This document shows positions 8,757-17,063 of a stretch of DNA of 64,000 bases, one piece after another (position 1 is the stretch's first letter; each line of letters opens with the position of its first letter). The stretch is from Alkalihalobacillus sp. TS-13. GTDB lineage: Bacteria > Bacillota > Bacilli > Bacillales > Fictibacillaceae. The notes beneath the pieces were generated by a model. The model was given only the letters and a program-made list of their open reading frames with translations. It had not been told where the DNA came from and did not search any database. A program made the position numbers and the translations under genes. The stretch lies in assembly GCF_019720915.1 (NCBI RefSeq), contig NZ_JAHKSI010000001.1, forward strand, positions 186,001-250,000. The letters are read 5' to 3'.

Positions 8757-9344
8757 ATGACAAATAGTAGAAAGAATCGTAAGGTAGATGGATTTTTAAA
8801 GAAAACCACAAAGTGGAAGGAAGAATTTGAGAAGTTGAGAAATATCGTCCTTGACTGTGAGCTGACCGAGGATATCAAGTGGATGCATCCTTGTTATATG
8901 TTTGAGGGTAAAAACATCGTTTTAATACATGGGTTTAAAGACTATTGTGCGCTTCTATTTCACAAAGGTGCCTTGTTAAAGGATGCTCATGGGATACTAG
9001 TCCAGCAAACGGAAAATGTACAGGCTGCGCGCCAGATTCGGTTCACCAGTGTTCAAGAAATCGTTGAAATGGAACCGATCTTGAAAGCCTATATTCATGA
9101 AGCTATTGAAGTTGAAAAAGCGGGTTTGGAAGTTAAAAAGAAAACAGAATTCAACATTCCTGAAGAATTGCAAAATAAATTCGATGAAATCCCTGATTTG
9201 AAATCTGCTTTTGAAGCATTGACGCCGGGACGGCAAAGAGCATACATTCTTTATTTTTCTAAAGCCAAACAATCCAAAACTCGAGAATCAAGGGTTGAAA
9301 AATATATGCAGCAAATCCTCGATGGAAAAGGATTAAATGATTAG
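8757..9344 (+). CDS. YdeI family protein (DUF1801 plus OmdA-like C-terminus)
   Basis: 195 residues from ATG 8757, chosen because AGAGAGGG lies 8 bp upstream; the in-frame TTG at 8730 overlaps the dapA remnant and has no ribosome site. The N-terminal DUF1801 domain shows IKWMHPCYMFEGKNIVLIHG and YCALLFHKGALLKD. The C-terminus ALTPGRQRAYILYFSKAKQS plus TRESRVEKYMQQILDGKGLN is the YdeI/OmdA signature. Proteins of this family are described as bacteriocin-protection or stress-associated, but the activity is unknown. It ends in a bidirectional terminator shared with the next, convergent gene. Confidence 0.85.
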   Translation: MTNSRKNRKVDGFLKKTTKWKEEFEKLRNIVLDCELTEDIKWMHPCYMFEGKNIVLIHGFKDYCALLFHKGALLKDAHGILVQQTENVQAARQIRFTSVQEIVEMEPILKAYIHEAIEVEKAGLEVKKKTEFNIPEELQNKFDEIPDLKSAFEALTPGRQRAYILYFSKAKQSKTRESRVEKYMQQILDGKGLND

Positions 9345-9416
9345 GTTATTCAAAAATAAATTAATCAAATAAGATATTAACTCATTTTATTCCCAGAATG
9401 GCTAGGTAAACCAAAC

Positions 9417-9452
9417 AAAAAGAGCTTGAGGTCAGAACTTCAAGCCCTTTTT
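9417..9452. terminator. Bidirectional terminator
   Basis: AAAAAGAGCTTGAGGT and ACTTCAAGCCCTTTTT form a hairpin with an A tract before and a T tract after. It serves both the YdeI gene and the convergent nuclease gene. Confidence 0.8.
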
Positions 9453-9477
9453 GTATTTAATTGAATTATGAATCCTA

Positions 9478-11151
9478 TTAAGGGATGGCATAGACCTCGA
9501 CTGTAAAGCTTTCGCCATCAGTGTTTTCTGGTCTGGCGATGTAGAAATCTTCGCTCGTTTCGATTTCTGATTCGGATCCATCTGTAAGGTCGTAGAAGAT
9601 TGTTTCGTCTATGCCAAAGCTGATGTCTTTCATGACATCGAATTTGGCATCCTTAGGCCCATCGACGATTTTCCACTGTAACTTGGTTGCATAAGGAGGG
9701 ATGTTATCGATCGTGAAGTTATCACTTGATCGGTTGTCCTGTCCGTCCTGAGGCTGCCCTTCCGATCGGATTGTCGCTATTTTTTCCGGTGCTTCGACCT
9801 CTACGTGAAACTCATCTCCATCCAGGATCCGATCATACGCGTACCAGGCACCCAGCCATGTTCCTGCGGCTTGATTGGAATCTGCGGAAATCATTTTCAC
9901 AGAAAAATTGTCGGCACCGTTCGTGGCAGAGCCTTGCCATGTGGAGGCAAACGGATATTCGTCACATTGCTTACCGGTCCGGTCTTCGTCGCCAAATTCA
10001 CGGTCACATACCCTTCTTGTCTTATTCCGATTACGGTTATAATCCTCTTGATGGCGTTTCGTATACATCCGTGTCAGCGTGCTTTCTCCCACTGCTCCTG
10101 GTATCTGTTTTCCTATCATTTGTGGCTTCGTCTGTTCCGGATGGTCCATGGCATACTTCCAGTGCTGGCCGGCTTCATCTAACATTTCGAATTCTGGTTC
10201 CGTTATCGGGACATTGAATATCGGTGTGGCTTTGCTGAATACCGCTCCTTGTCGGAAGTATTGATCAGGGAACGCGAACATGTATCTAGCAGAGTCATAA
10301 CGGACGGTCTGTTTGATGCCATCAATCGTCTTTTTGAACTTGTTTGGTGCGTGTGTGAGGGTAAGTTCTGGCCAGAAATCCATGTATCCGAGTCGGTCAG
10401 GATTGGCATCCGTTGCTGGAGGTGCTTCCGAGGTGAACATTTCTAAGCTGAAGTTCGTGTTTTTCCATTGGGCGATCGTTCGCTCCGTTTCTGGATAATC
10501 AGGGTCTTCTTTACAGTCCCCTGGGTTCAGTTTTGATTCACATACCATATCGATTTTCAGTTTGGCTCCGTTCAGTGACGGATCAGTTACGAGGATATCA
10601 TCAAGGGTGTAATAGACCCTCATCTTCCGGCTTTGATTGGAACCATATCCTATCTCTGTAAATTGGAATTGGACTGCTTCCGTATTACATATCCAACCTC
10701 TACAATCGATTATTTCATAGGTCGCAACATGGGACCAACAGAAAGAATAGCGGTTTTTGATATATCCGGTTTGAGAACCGCTGTCTGGACTTTGTCGACA
10801 TTCTTCTACCGTCTGGATATGGTCATAGTCGAATTCCGGAGGTGTCCATCCAACTGCTGTCTTGATCGGAGGGGACAAGTTTGCTCTGTAGGTCGTTTCA
10901 CTTTGTTGGTCTGCTTTCTTCAGTTTGTCTAACGTCTGAAAGCCATCTTCTTGCTGGATTTGATCCGGCCTGATTCCGAGGTCCCCAATGGGTTTACCTT
11001 CCTTCATGAGTTTCGTTGCTTTTTCGACTTTGTCTTCCGGAAGCCAATAGCCTCCGCCGTCAGTACTCGCTTGTGTCTGTGTAGGGGCAATGATTCCAAT
11101 GGCCAAAAACACGATGAAAAGGGTTGAGAGTTGCTTTTGTAACCTGGACAA
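9478..11151 (-). CDS. Large secreted protein with a NucA/NucB-type nuclease domain
   Basis: 557 residues from a TTG start (GAGGAGG 7 nt upstream). A Sec signal peptide covers about residues 1-29 (LFIVFLAIGIIAP ... TQAS). Residues 30-355 are unrecognised, hydrophilic and contain about eight cysteines, possibly disulfide-bonded. Residues about 360-452 carry a NucA/NucB deoxyribonuclease signature: CDREFGDEDRTGKQCDEYPF, FSVKMISADSNQAAGTWLGA, WYAYDRILDGDEFHVEV. A further ~100-residue beta-rich tail follows. NucA/NucB enzymes are non-specific extracellular DNases; classical ones are about 140 residues, so this is a long architecture. The intact CDEYP core suggests activity. Monocistronic. Confidence 0.75.
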   Translation of the reverse strand: MSRLQKQLSTLFIVFLAIGIIAPTQTQASTDGGGYWLPEDKVEKATKLMKEGKPIGDLGIRPDQIQQEDGFQTLDKLKKADQQSETTYRANLSPPIKTAVGWTPPEFDYDHIQTVEECRQSPDSGSQTGYIKNRYSFCWSHVATYEIIDCRGWICNTEAVQFQFTEIGYGSNQSRKMRVYYTLDDILVTDPSLNGAKLKIDMVCESKLNPGDCKEDPDYPETERTIAQWKNTNFSLEMFTSEAPPATDANPDRLGYMDFWPELTLTHAPNKFKKTIDGIKQTVRYDSARYMFAFPDQYFRQGAVFSKATPIFNVPITEPEFEMLDEAGQHWKYAMDHPEQTKPQMIGKQIPGAVGESTLTRMYTKRHQEDYNRNRNKTRRVCDREFGDEDRTGKQCDEYPFASTWQGSATNGADNFSVKMISADSNQAAGTWLGAWYAYDRILDGDEFHVEVEAPEKIATIRSEGQPQDGQDNRSSDNFTIDNIPPYATKLQWKIVDGPKDAKFDVMKDISFGIDETIFYDLTDGSESEIETSEDFYIARPENTDGESFTVEVYAIP

Positions 11152-11172
11152 TATGATTCCTCCTCATTTTTG

Positions 11173-11186
11173 ATAACAGCTGTTAT
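11173..11186. promoter_or_regulatory. 14-bp perfect palindrome in the 5' region of the nuclease gene
   Basis: ATAACAGCTGTTAT lies about 15 bp upstream of the nuclease ribosome site on the minus strand. It could be an operator or the start of the transcript. The protein binding it is unknown. Confidence 0.4.
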
Positions 11187-11499
11187 ACCACCAATGAACT
11201 AGTCCACTTTTGAAGCGGTGTGATTTAAATCGTTGACAGGGTACTATACGGAAAATCATTTGACAATAGATTCCAAGCTAATTCATTCTATCAACCTACA
11301 ATATTTTACAAACTATGATTTAAATAGGAAGTGGGTGTCGATTCCTTGTACCCGAGACTTTAGCATTGTTGGAGGGACGATGGACCTGTTTTTGAGTAAA
11401 CACGAACATTCTCGTGTCATTTTCGAATTAAAGTTCAGTTTTTTCGTTGATTATTGATTATGAGTTTGCTATATTGCATAGAAATCTCATAGCGCATTT
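11187..11499. other. Gap without a convincing gene
   Basis: The region holds promoters for the nuclease gene (minus) and for the riboswitch transcript (plus). A 74-codon plus-strand frame from 11233 starts with TTGACA, a likely -35 element, and has no protein-like features. Confidence 0.4.
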
Positions 11500-11568
11500 C
11501 TCGTATATGCTCGGTAATATGGTCCGAGTGTTTCTACCAGGTTCCCATTGCAAGAACCGGACTACGAG
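11500..11568 (+). ncRNA. Purine riboswitch, guanine class
   Basis: P1 is CTCGTA (11500-11505) with TACGAG (11563-11568). P2 is CTCGG/CCGAG (11510-11514, 11524-11528) and P3 is GGTTC/GAACC (11540-11544, 11554-11558). The conserved core elements TATATG, TAATATGG, GTTTCTACC and GACTACG are all present. The specificity base is C (GACTA rather than GATTA), which selects guanine or hypoxanthine over adenine. It controls the phosphorylase lipoprotein gene at 11732. Confidence 0.93.
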
Positions 11569-11640
11569 TTGAAGTATCAGGTTGTCACGCATTTTTTGCG
11601 ATGTTTTTTTCGTGATAGCAATCCATACTTTGACTTGATC

Positions 11641-11680
11641 GGTCTAGAAGGTAGAATTCTACTTTTCTAGGCCTTTTTCT
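11641..11680 (+). terminator. Riboswitch expression platform terminator
   Basis: GGTCTAGAAGGTAGAA pairs with TTCTACTTTTCTAGGCC (one bulge), followed by TTTTTCT. A plausible competing stem joins the P1 3' strand region (GAGTTGAAGTAT, 11566-11577) to ATACTTTGACTT (11625-11636). Guanine binding would then favour termination, an OFF switch. Confidence 0.8.
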
Positions 11681-11731
11681 ATGGACGAGAATGCTACAAC
11701 TACGAACAATCAGAAGAAGGAGAGAATGATC

Positions 11732-12604
11732 ATGAAAAATCTTTTTACTCGATTTGCTCTTATTCCTGTACTTTTGTTATCCGTACTCGCAGGCTGCAGT
11801 TCTGGTTCAGGTTCTGACTCAAGCGAAAAAGATGAAGCCCAACAGCCGATCCTTATCGAAGGTCCGATGCCGATTGAAGCGGAAAAATTTGCTGAAAGGC
11901 TTGAAGATGTTGAAGAAGAAAAATCAGGCACGTTCGTCTTTTACAAAGGGACCGTCGATGGTTATCCGGTGATTGTCTCGAAGACTGGAAAGGGTATGGA
12001 GAATACAGCAGCAGCTACGGCTGTGGCAATTGAAAAGTACGATCCGGCAGCGATCATCAACCAGGGGACATCAGGCGGACATGATCCGGATCTGCATGTG
12101 TTTGATATCGTTTTAGGAAAAAGAACGACCAACCTCGGTTCGTTAAAAACAAGTGATATAGATGAAGGGCAAGGAATCGAATCGACGGAATGGAAGCCGA
12201 TGGACTTGATGGCTTCAGAAGGCAGTGCGGGTGAAGATCCGAATGCCGAGAAAATCCGATACTATAAAGGCGATGAAGAATTGCTCGCTGCAGCCAATTC
12301 TGTAAAAGATACGTATAGAAAAGGGAAGGTTGTCGAAGGGACGATCGGTTCTGCGGATGTCTGGAATAATGAATTCGATCGCATCAACTGGTTCCACGAA
12401 AAGTATGGGACGTCAGTGGAAGAGATGGAAGGGGCAGCGGCAGCCCAAATTGCTAAAGCGTATGATGTGCCGTTCCTGGGGATCCGCATCCTCTCCAACA
12501 ATAAAACGAATGACGGGGAATATAACCCGGATACGGCAGCCGCAAACCAGGAATATGTGTATGAAGTTGTGAAAGAGTATATATCTACACTGTCGAAAAA
12601 ATAA
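11732..12604 (+). CDS. Lipoprotein with nucleoside phosphorylase (PNP/MTAN-like) domain
   Basis: 290 residues from ATG 11732, with AAGGAGAG 7 nt upstream; the ATG at 11726 is too close. The signal ends in a lipobox (LLLSVLAGC, Cys about residue 21). The remainder is a PNP_UDP_1-type domain: VIVSKTGKGMENTAAAT, IINQGTSGGHDPDLHVFDIV, and VEEMEGAAAAQIAKAYDVPF with the ribose-binding Met-Glu pair near 232-233. In MTAN the last motif ends S-D with a catalytic Asp; here it reads RILSNN (252-257), so Asn replaces Asp, as in some PNPs. It sits outside the membrane and is under a guanine riboswitch, which suggests salvage of extracellular purine nucleosides. Confidence 0.85.
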   Translation: MKNLFTRFALIPVLLLSVLAGCSSGSGSDSSEKDEAQQPILIEGPMPIEAEKFAERLEDVEEEKSGTFVFYKGTVDGYPVIVSKTGKGMENTAAATAVAIEKYDPAAIINQGTSGGHDPDLHVFDIVLGKRTTNLGSLKTSDIDEGQGIESTEWKPMDLMASEGSAGEDPNAEKIRYYKGDEELLAAANSVKDTYRKGKVVEGTIGSADVWNNEFDRINWFHEKYGTSVEEMEGAAAAQIAKAYDVPFLGIRILSNNKTNDGEYNPDTAAANQEYVYEVVKEYISTLSKK

Positions 12605-12623
12605 CATGTAATTATTTGGTTGA

Positions 12624-12656
12624 GCTCAGGGCGCTTTAAATTGGTCCTGAGTTTTT
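12624..12656 (+). terminator. Rho-independent terminator of the phosphorylase gene
   Basis: CTCAGG (12625-12630) pairs with CCTGAG (12646-12651), followed by TTTTT. The stretch 12657-12875 holds no gene I can support. Confidence 0.7.
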
Positions 12657-12875
12657 CATTAATACCAAAAAGCATCCGGTTTCTCATGCAATTGTAAATG
12701 ACTATTGCCTCTCTCATTTTCAATAAAGAATACATAACATATTGTTGGAAATTAACTAAACATATCAAAGTGATGGCTTATCTCTTAATTCCAAGCCAGG
12801 ATTATATAAACCCAAATAGAAACAGAGGAAGTGAAAATAAAAATTAGCCTTACAATAAAAGAAGATATACAGAAG

Positions 12876-13283
12876 TTAAATTCTTGTCATTCCAATTGAA
12901 AATTTTTTAAAGCCTAAAGATTCATAATAGGACTGCAAATTTTCTACACACATAAGTTGGGGAATAACTCGATTTTGCTCACAATGTTTAATGATTCGGT
13001 TAAACATTTCTTTGCCGATGCCATTGGATTGATATTTTGGAAGCACACCGACTCCGCAAATAATTCCAGTAACCACACCATCCGAGATCACACGTCCCAT
13101 ACCCACTAATTGTTGTTTATCAAAAGCATATATTGCATACCAACTTTGATTGCACATTTGTTTTAAGTCATTAACTGTTAATCCAAGTGAATTCCACCCT
13201 AAAGATTCGTATAAGATCAGTAATTGCTTGAAATCTTCAGGGGGATCACTTGTATAACGTATAGTGTTTTCCATATATTTCAC
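12876..13283 (-). CDS. GNAT family N-acetyltransferase
   Basis: 135 residues, a compact GNAT. The acetyl-CoA loop is GVLPKYQSNGIGKEMFNRII (about residues 83-102), followed by the C-terminal LQSYYESLGFKKFSIGMTRI typical of the YhbS/YjcF-like subgroup. An AGGAAGTG ribosome site precedes the ATG. A second, decayed copy of the 3' two-thirds of this gene is found on the plus strand at 57533-57800. The substrate is unknown. The gene stands alone between non-coding stretches. Confidence 0.85.
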   Translation of the reverse strand: MKYMENTIRYTSDPPEDFKQLLILYESLGWNSLGLTVNDLKQMCNQSWYAIYAFDKQQLVGMGRVISDGVVTGIICGVGVLPKYQSNGIGKEMFNRIIKHCEQNRVIPQLMCVENLQSYYESLGFKKFSIGMTRI

Positions 13284-13417
13284 TTCCTGTTGTTTTTGAA
13301 ATCATGCATAAAAGTTTCTATTCTTCATACTTCCTTCACAAATGCCTCCGTTTGTTGAACATAGATTTTTACTGATCGTATCCATTTTCCATAATAATAT
13401 TTCTTTCAACAATGTAA

Positions 13418-13714
13418 CTATATATAAATATCTAAGATCGCAAAGAGAATCTTTAGAATAAAGTACAACGGTGGTAATGCACTTATAATTAATCCTAATT
13501 TAGTAAATTTCTTTATGTATGAAAAAATTGCACCCACCAGCCAAACTAAAATAATTAAAAGAAATTGTGGATAAACAAATGCATTTCCTGTATAATTTTC
13601 ACCTATTCCACCAGTGGCAACAAAAAGAACTATTGGCACGGTAATAATTCCAGTTAAGATTATATGTATTAATCTATATATTTCAAAGCCTATCTTAATC
13701 ACCCTTTTTAACAA
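13418..13714 (-). CDS. Small membrane protein, unknown family
   Basis: 98 residues from a TTG start, mostly hydrophobic, with about three predicted membrane helices (IHIILTGIITVPIVLFVATG, FLLIILVWLVGAIFSYI, LGLIISALPPLYFILKILFA). The ribosome site (AGGAAAA, 5 nt) is weak, and a GTG eleven bases inside is an alternative start in a different context. I do not recognise the family. Hydrophobic composition and uninterrupted length support a real gene, but the start is uncertain. Confidence 0.5.
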   Translation of the reverse strand: MLKRVIKIGFEIYRLIHIILTGIITVPIVLFVATGGIGENYTGNAFVYPQFLLIILVWLVGAIFSYIKKFTKLGLIISALPPLYFILKILFAILDIYI

Positions 13715-13754
13715 GAATTTTCCTGAAAACGTTCCTCCTCTTCATTCTTTCTTA

Positions 13755-13825
13755 CACAAACGCCCCCTTTAAAACGGAACAATGGACGCAATCCGATCTT
13801 CTTGAATTGCGCCCTTTAGCGGAAG
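13755..13825 (-). repeat. Dispersed repeat family R4, copy a
   Basis: On the minus strand it reads TAAAGGGCGCAATTCAAGAA ... GGATTGCG ... TTGTTCCGTTTTAAAGGGGG, very similar to the copy at 55386-55457. The GGGCGCAAT / ATTGCG arms can pair. Confidence 0.7.
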
Positions 13826-13887
13826 ATCATTATGCAGGAAATCACGTTAAAACTAATATTTCAGAGAAGCCCCTGATAATTTATATA

Positions 13888-14328
13888 TTATCTTTTTATA
13901 TTATATGACTGATCCCTTACTACTACAGTTTCAGGTAGAAAACGAATAAAGACATTTTGAGGATCTTGATTTTTGAATCTAGAATCCCAGTCCTTTTCGT
14001 TTGAACCCAAATATTTACTAAATAACCGCTTAGCTAAGTCAAAGTTAAATGGTTCTACTGTTGCTTTTCCTCTGAAACCTGCATGCAATACCTTCCCTAT
14101 ACCAGGATCAAAATCAACAATACCGATGGCGCAATTCGGATTCTTTTCTATCCTTAATGGAAAAGTATCTCCAGGATTTCCTATTATCCAAAGGCATTTA
14201 TCTTCCCAAAGAAACCACACTGGAGATTCCCTTGGTCCTTCGTATGAAGCAGTTGAAAGATGAGCAAATAACGGCTTCTTTAAGAAATCATCCAAATCAA
14301 AACTTCGTTTACCTCTTATAATCTGCAT
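13888..14328 (-). CDS. Pyridoxamine 5'-phosphate oxidase family (split-barrel FMN-binding) protein
   Basis: 146 residues. The segment KPLFAHLSTASYEGPRESPV-WFLWEDKCLWIIG is the FMN-binding start of the PPOX fold, and later NPNCAIGIVDFDPGIGKVLH then GFRGKATVEPFNFDLAKRLF matches the small PPOX-class proteins often annotated as flavin-binding or F420-like. A GAGGTGAA ribosome site precedes the ATG. Substrate and role are unknown. It lies downstream of fabHB on the same strand, separated by 87 bp, and may be co-transcribed. Confidence 0.8.
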   Translation of the reverse strand: MQIIRGKRSFDLDDFLKKPLFAHLSTASYEGPRESPVWFLWEDKCLWIIGNPGDTFPLRIEKNPNCAIGIVDFDPGIGKVLHAGFRGKATVEPFNFDLAKRLFSKYLGSNEKDWDSRFKNQDPQNVFIRFLPETVVVRDQSYNIKR

Positions 14329-14415
14329 TTACTTCACCTCTCCCGATTCTGGAATACCGACAATAAAGATGGTGTACATTTTACATATATGATCTTCTAT
14401 TTAACTGATTTGATC

Positions 14416-15417
14416 TTATCTGTCCGGAACTCCCCATTTAACAACTAATCCCGTATATGTAAGCCCTCCGCCAAAACCATACAGGACAACCGTATCTCCA
14501 TAGTGTAATTTTTTTTCTTTTATGCCAAGGTCGAGTGCTAATGGTATCGATGCCGATGAGGTATTTCCCATACTCTCAACACTATATAATGTATTATCCA
14601 TGCTGATATGTGACTTTTCACAAATGGATTCAATCATTCTTAAATTGGCACTATGAGGCACAAACCAGTCAATGTCCTCTGTTCTTAAATTGGCTTCTTC
14701 TAACAATGTTTGGAGGCCGATTGGAACCATTCGTACGGCCCACTTGTACACTTCACGTCCGTTTTGAACCATATTTCCATTACCAAGCAACTTCAAACCA
14801 TTCATTTCCTTTGACAAGCCAGAACGATAAAGATGAATCCCACCCTCACCATTCGTTCCTAAAACGGAAGATATAAAACTTGGATCTTGCTCATCGTATT
14901 CGACTAAAACAGCCCCAGCCCCATCACCAAACAGAACACAAGTTGAACGATCCGTGTAATCTGTAACTTTCGATAAAGCTTCTCCCCCAATCACCAATAT
15001 TTTTTTATGAAGTCCGGAGGTGATTAAACCATTAGCGACGTGTAACCCATATGTAAATCCAGCACATGTCGCATTCAAATCAAGGGCACCAATACTTTTC
15101 AATTTAAATTTTTCTTGAACTTGACAAGCTACGCTTGGAAATGCGAAATCCGCTGTAGAAGTGGATACAAGGATTAAATCCACGTCTTCAACAGTTTTAT
15201 TGTATTTCTGTATTAAATTTTCTACGGCATTAATACATAAATCAGATGTAAATTCACCTTCATCCGTTATACGCCGTTCTTTCATGCCGGTTCTTTGAAC
15301 GATCCATTCATTATTTGTATCGACCATATTTTCTAAATCAGCATTGGATAATACACGTTCTGGAACATAAGATCCGATGGCTGTAATACGGGCTTTTGAT
15401 CGAGTCATCCATTTCAC
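14416..15417 (-). CDS. fabHB: 3-oxoacyl-ACP synthase III (FabHB type)
   Basis: 333 residues. FabH condenses a short acyl-CoA primer with malonyl-ACP to begin fatty acid synthesis; iso/anteiso primers are used in bacilli. The triad is visible: Cys118 in LNATCAGFTYGLH, His255 in DWFVPHSANLRM, Asn285 in MGNTSSASIPLA. The sequence matches the second Bacillus isozyme (YhfB/FabHB) more than FabHA, including KVTDYTDRSTCVLFGDGAGA and the GFGGGLTYTGLVVKWG end. GAGGAGTG precedes the ATG; ATG 9 bp inside is an alternative. A FapR-type operator overlaps its promoter. Confidence 0.94.
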   Translation of the reverse strand: MKWMTRSKARITAIGSYVPERVLSNADLENMVDTNNEWIVQRTGMKERRITDEGEFTSDLCINAVENLIQKYNKTVEDVDLILVSTSTADFAFPSVACQVQEKFKLKSIGALDLNATCAGFTYGLHVANGLITSGLHKKILVIGGEALSKVTDYTDRSTCVLFGDGAGAVLVEYDEQDPSFISSVLGTNGEGGIHLYRSGLSKEMNGLKLLGNGNMVQNGREVYKWAVRMVPIGLQTLLEEANLRTEDIDWFVPHSANLRMIESICEKSHISMDNTLYSVESMGNTSSASIPLALDLGIKEKKLHYGDTVVLYGFGGGLTYTGLVVKWGVPDR

Positions 15418-15454
15418 TCCTCATCATATTCTTACTCCACTTTAACACATGGTA

Positions 15455-15471
15455 TTATTACCTGGTACTAA
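15455..15471 (-). promoter_or_regulatory. FapR operator over the fabHB promoter
   Basis: TTATTACCTGGTACTAA differs from the known FapR consensus TTAGTACCTGGTACTAA at one base. On the minus strand it lies between TATACA and TAATAC (17-bp spacer), 38 bp upstream of the fabHB ATG. Malonyl-CoA would release FapR and induce fabHB. Confidence 0.88.
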
Positions 15472-15547
15472 AAATGTATAAAATCATAAAAAGTTGCGAT
15501 TCCCCCAAACCATTTTATTTATCCTCCACAATCTGGCTCTATACATG

Positions 15548-15598
15548 AAGAAAGAGCACAATTCACTACTTCAGAATTGCGCCCGTTTCAGGAATAAC
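15548..15598 (-). repeat. Dispersed repeat family R4, diverged copy c
   Basis: The minus strand reads CCTGAAACGGGCGCAATTCT then GAATTGTGC, a partial match to the R4 core, located in the 3' region of the VOC gene. Confidence 0.4.
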
Positions 15599-15622
15599 TT
15601 GCATGCTCGGTTTATTTAATTC

Positions 15623-15985
15623 CTATTTTCGTGGATTGACTCTGAGTATCGTTCCACAGGGATCCGAAATCCAGTAACCCTCTGAGTTCTCGTGTACCTC
15701 CACTTCGTCTCTTCTATTAATGTGATTCTTATGTAAATACTCTGCTGCTATCTCCACATTGTCTGTCTGAATCTCCAGCCATACATCTTGTTGAGAATAA
15801 TTTTCCATACAATCCAACCACAGTGTGGCATCACCAAACTGAAAGGCATGTGATTCAGACATGAAGCCTAAATATGGTAGCTTTATCACTTCCTTATAAA
15901 AATGCACCGTCTCGCTGTATTTGAATTTAGGAATCTTTAGAGCAATGTTATTTCCACCTTTAAATTCTTCCCTTGTCATTTCCAA
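15623..15985 (-). CDS. VOC (glyoxalase/bleomycin-resistance fold) family protein
   Basis: 120 residues, a single VOC module. KFKYSETVHFYKEVIKLPYL near the start and the end EGYWISDPCGTILRVNPRK are the recognisable beta-alpha-beta-beta-beta elements. I chose TTG 15985 because AAAGGAGGT lies 7 nt upstream; the ATG two codons inside would be 13 nt away. VOC proteins bind a metal and act as lyases, dioxygenases or drug-binding proteins; which one is not evident. It stands alone. Confidence 0.75.
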   Translation of the reverse strand: MEMTREEFKGGNNIALKIPKFKYSETVHFYKEVIKLPYLGFMSESHAFQFGDATLWLDCMENYSQQDVWLEIQTDNVEIAAEYLHKNHINRRDEVEVHENSEGYWISDPCGTILRVNPRK

Positions 15986-16080
15986 ACAGACTACCTCCTT
16001 TATTTTTATCTTTACTATACCATCTCCTTTGTCTATTAAAACCTAAAATCACTAAGCAAATCGCATATTAAACCCTCTTT

Positions 16081-16950
16081 CTATTTTTTATCAACCATAG
16101 ATTTTGTTAATTCAATGAATGCTGTAACTGCAGGGGATACAGTATTCAAGTTTTGAAGAGCCAATCCAATTGTTCGGAAGGATTCTTCATTTAACTCAGC
16201 AGTGGCCAAATCTCTGGTTGTTTGCATGACGATTTCTGGGACGATGCTGATCCCTAAGTTTTTTTGCACCATGGCTATAATTGTCTGGTTATCTGCGATT
16301 TCGCAATATACATTAGGTCTAAGGTTATTGGTCTTGAATAGTGCTTTAATCAAATCATCGCAGCCAGCTTTGGGCATTATAAATGGCTCTGTAGCTATAT
16401 CGTGTATACTGACTTGTTTTTCATTTTTCAAGGGGTGTGAACTAGGTAATATAACCTTTAGATGATCGTCAAATAATGGTATGAAATCCAGGTTCTCAGT
16501 ATGTTCAGCAGTCAGAAAACCAATATCAATTACACCGGATGCTATCAAGTGTCTAAGTTCATGGTAACCGCCTTCATAGAATTCAACTTTGATTGAAGGA
16601 TACATGGAATGAAACCTTTCTATTATAGAAGGCAACAAATAGGATGAAACACTTGGAAACGTACCGATTCGAATGATTCCAATTTCCAATCCATTCAATC
16701 TACCAGCCTCTTGTTTCAATTTTTCCGATAGATTCAGGATTTGTCTTATATATGTAAGAATTCTCTCTCCTTCAAATGTTAAAAAAACGCCGGAACGTCC
16801 TCTTTTCAAAAGTGTAAGATCGAGTTCAGCCTCAAGGCTCTTTATGGCGTGACTCACGGCAGATTGCGTAAGTCCCAATTTGTCCCCAGCTTTCGTAAAA
16901 CTACCTGATTCAATTACTTCCTTGAAAATTTCATATTGAAGTAAGGTCAC
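16081..16950 (-). CDS. LysR family transcriptional regulator (paralog 1)
   Basis: 289 residues. The N-terminal winged HTH spans about 1-65 (LLQYEIFKEVIESGSFTKAG, LGLTQSAVSHAIKSLEAELD) and the C-terminal periplasmic-binding-like effector domain spans 85-289. It is divergent from a phzF-like gene, the classic LysR arrangement, so it most likely controls that gene. It is clearly related to the LysR at 19323 (shared effector segments PFIMPK-GCD, SIIAMV and EEVYRTIG-like ends), suggesting duplication and assignment to different targets. Effector unknown. Confidence 0.9.
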   Translation of the reverse strand: MTLLQYEIFKEVIESGSFTKAGDKLGLTQSAVSHAIKSLEAELDLTLLKRGRSGVFLTFEGERILTYIRQILNLSEKLKQEAGRLNGLEIGIIRIGTFPSVSSYLLPSIIERFHSMYPSIKVEFYEGGYHELRHLIASGVIDIGFLTAEHTENLDFIPLFDDHLKVILPSSHPLKNEKQVSIHDIATEPFIMPKAGCDDLIKALFKTNNLRPNVYCEIADNQTIIAMVQKNLGISIVPEIVMQTTRDLATAELNEESFRTIGLALQNLNTVSPAVTAFIELTKSMVDKK

Positions 16951-17047
16951 ATCAATACCTCCAGATCAATTCATTAATTTGATTCATATTAATTATTATA
17001 AACATTCATTTGATTAATGTAAAACACTGCCATATGATTAAAGTAAG
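16951..17047. promoter_or_regulatory. Divergent promoter/operator region of lysR and the phzF-like gene
   Basis: AT-rich spacer with repeated ATTAAT-type half sites: CATTAATTTGATTCATATTAA and CATTTGATTAATG. These fit LysR T-N11-A binding sites, but the exact sites are inferred only. Confidence 0.45.
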
Positions 17048-17063
17048 AAAAGGAGGAATACAC

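Noticed and set aside
11233-11457. 74-codon plus-strand frame before the guanine riboswitch
   Set aside because: Its start codon is part of a TTGACA promoter-like element, there is no ribosome site, and the product has no protein-like pattern; it ends before the aptamer.
12836-12905. 22-codon plus-strand frame with a GAGGA ribosome site
   Set aside because: It overlaps the end of the convergent GNAT gene and is too short to support.
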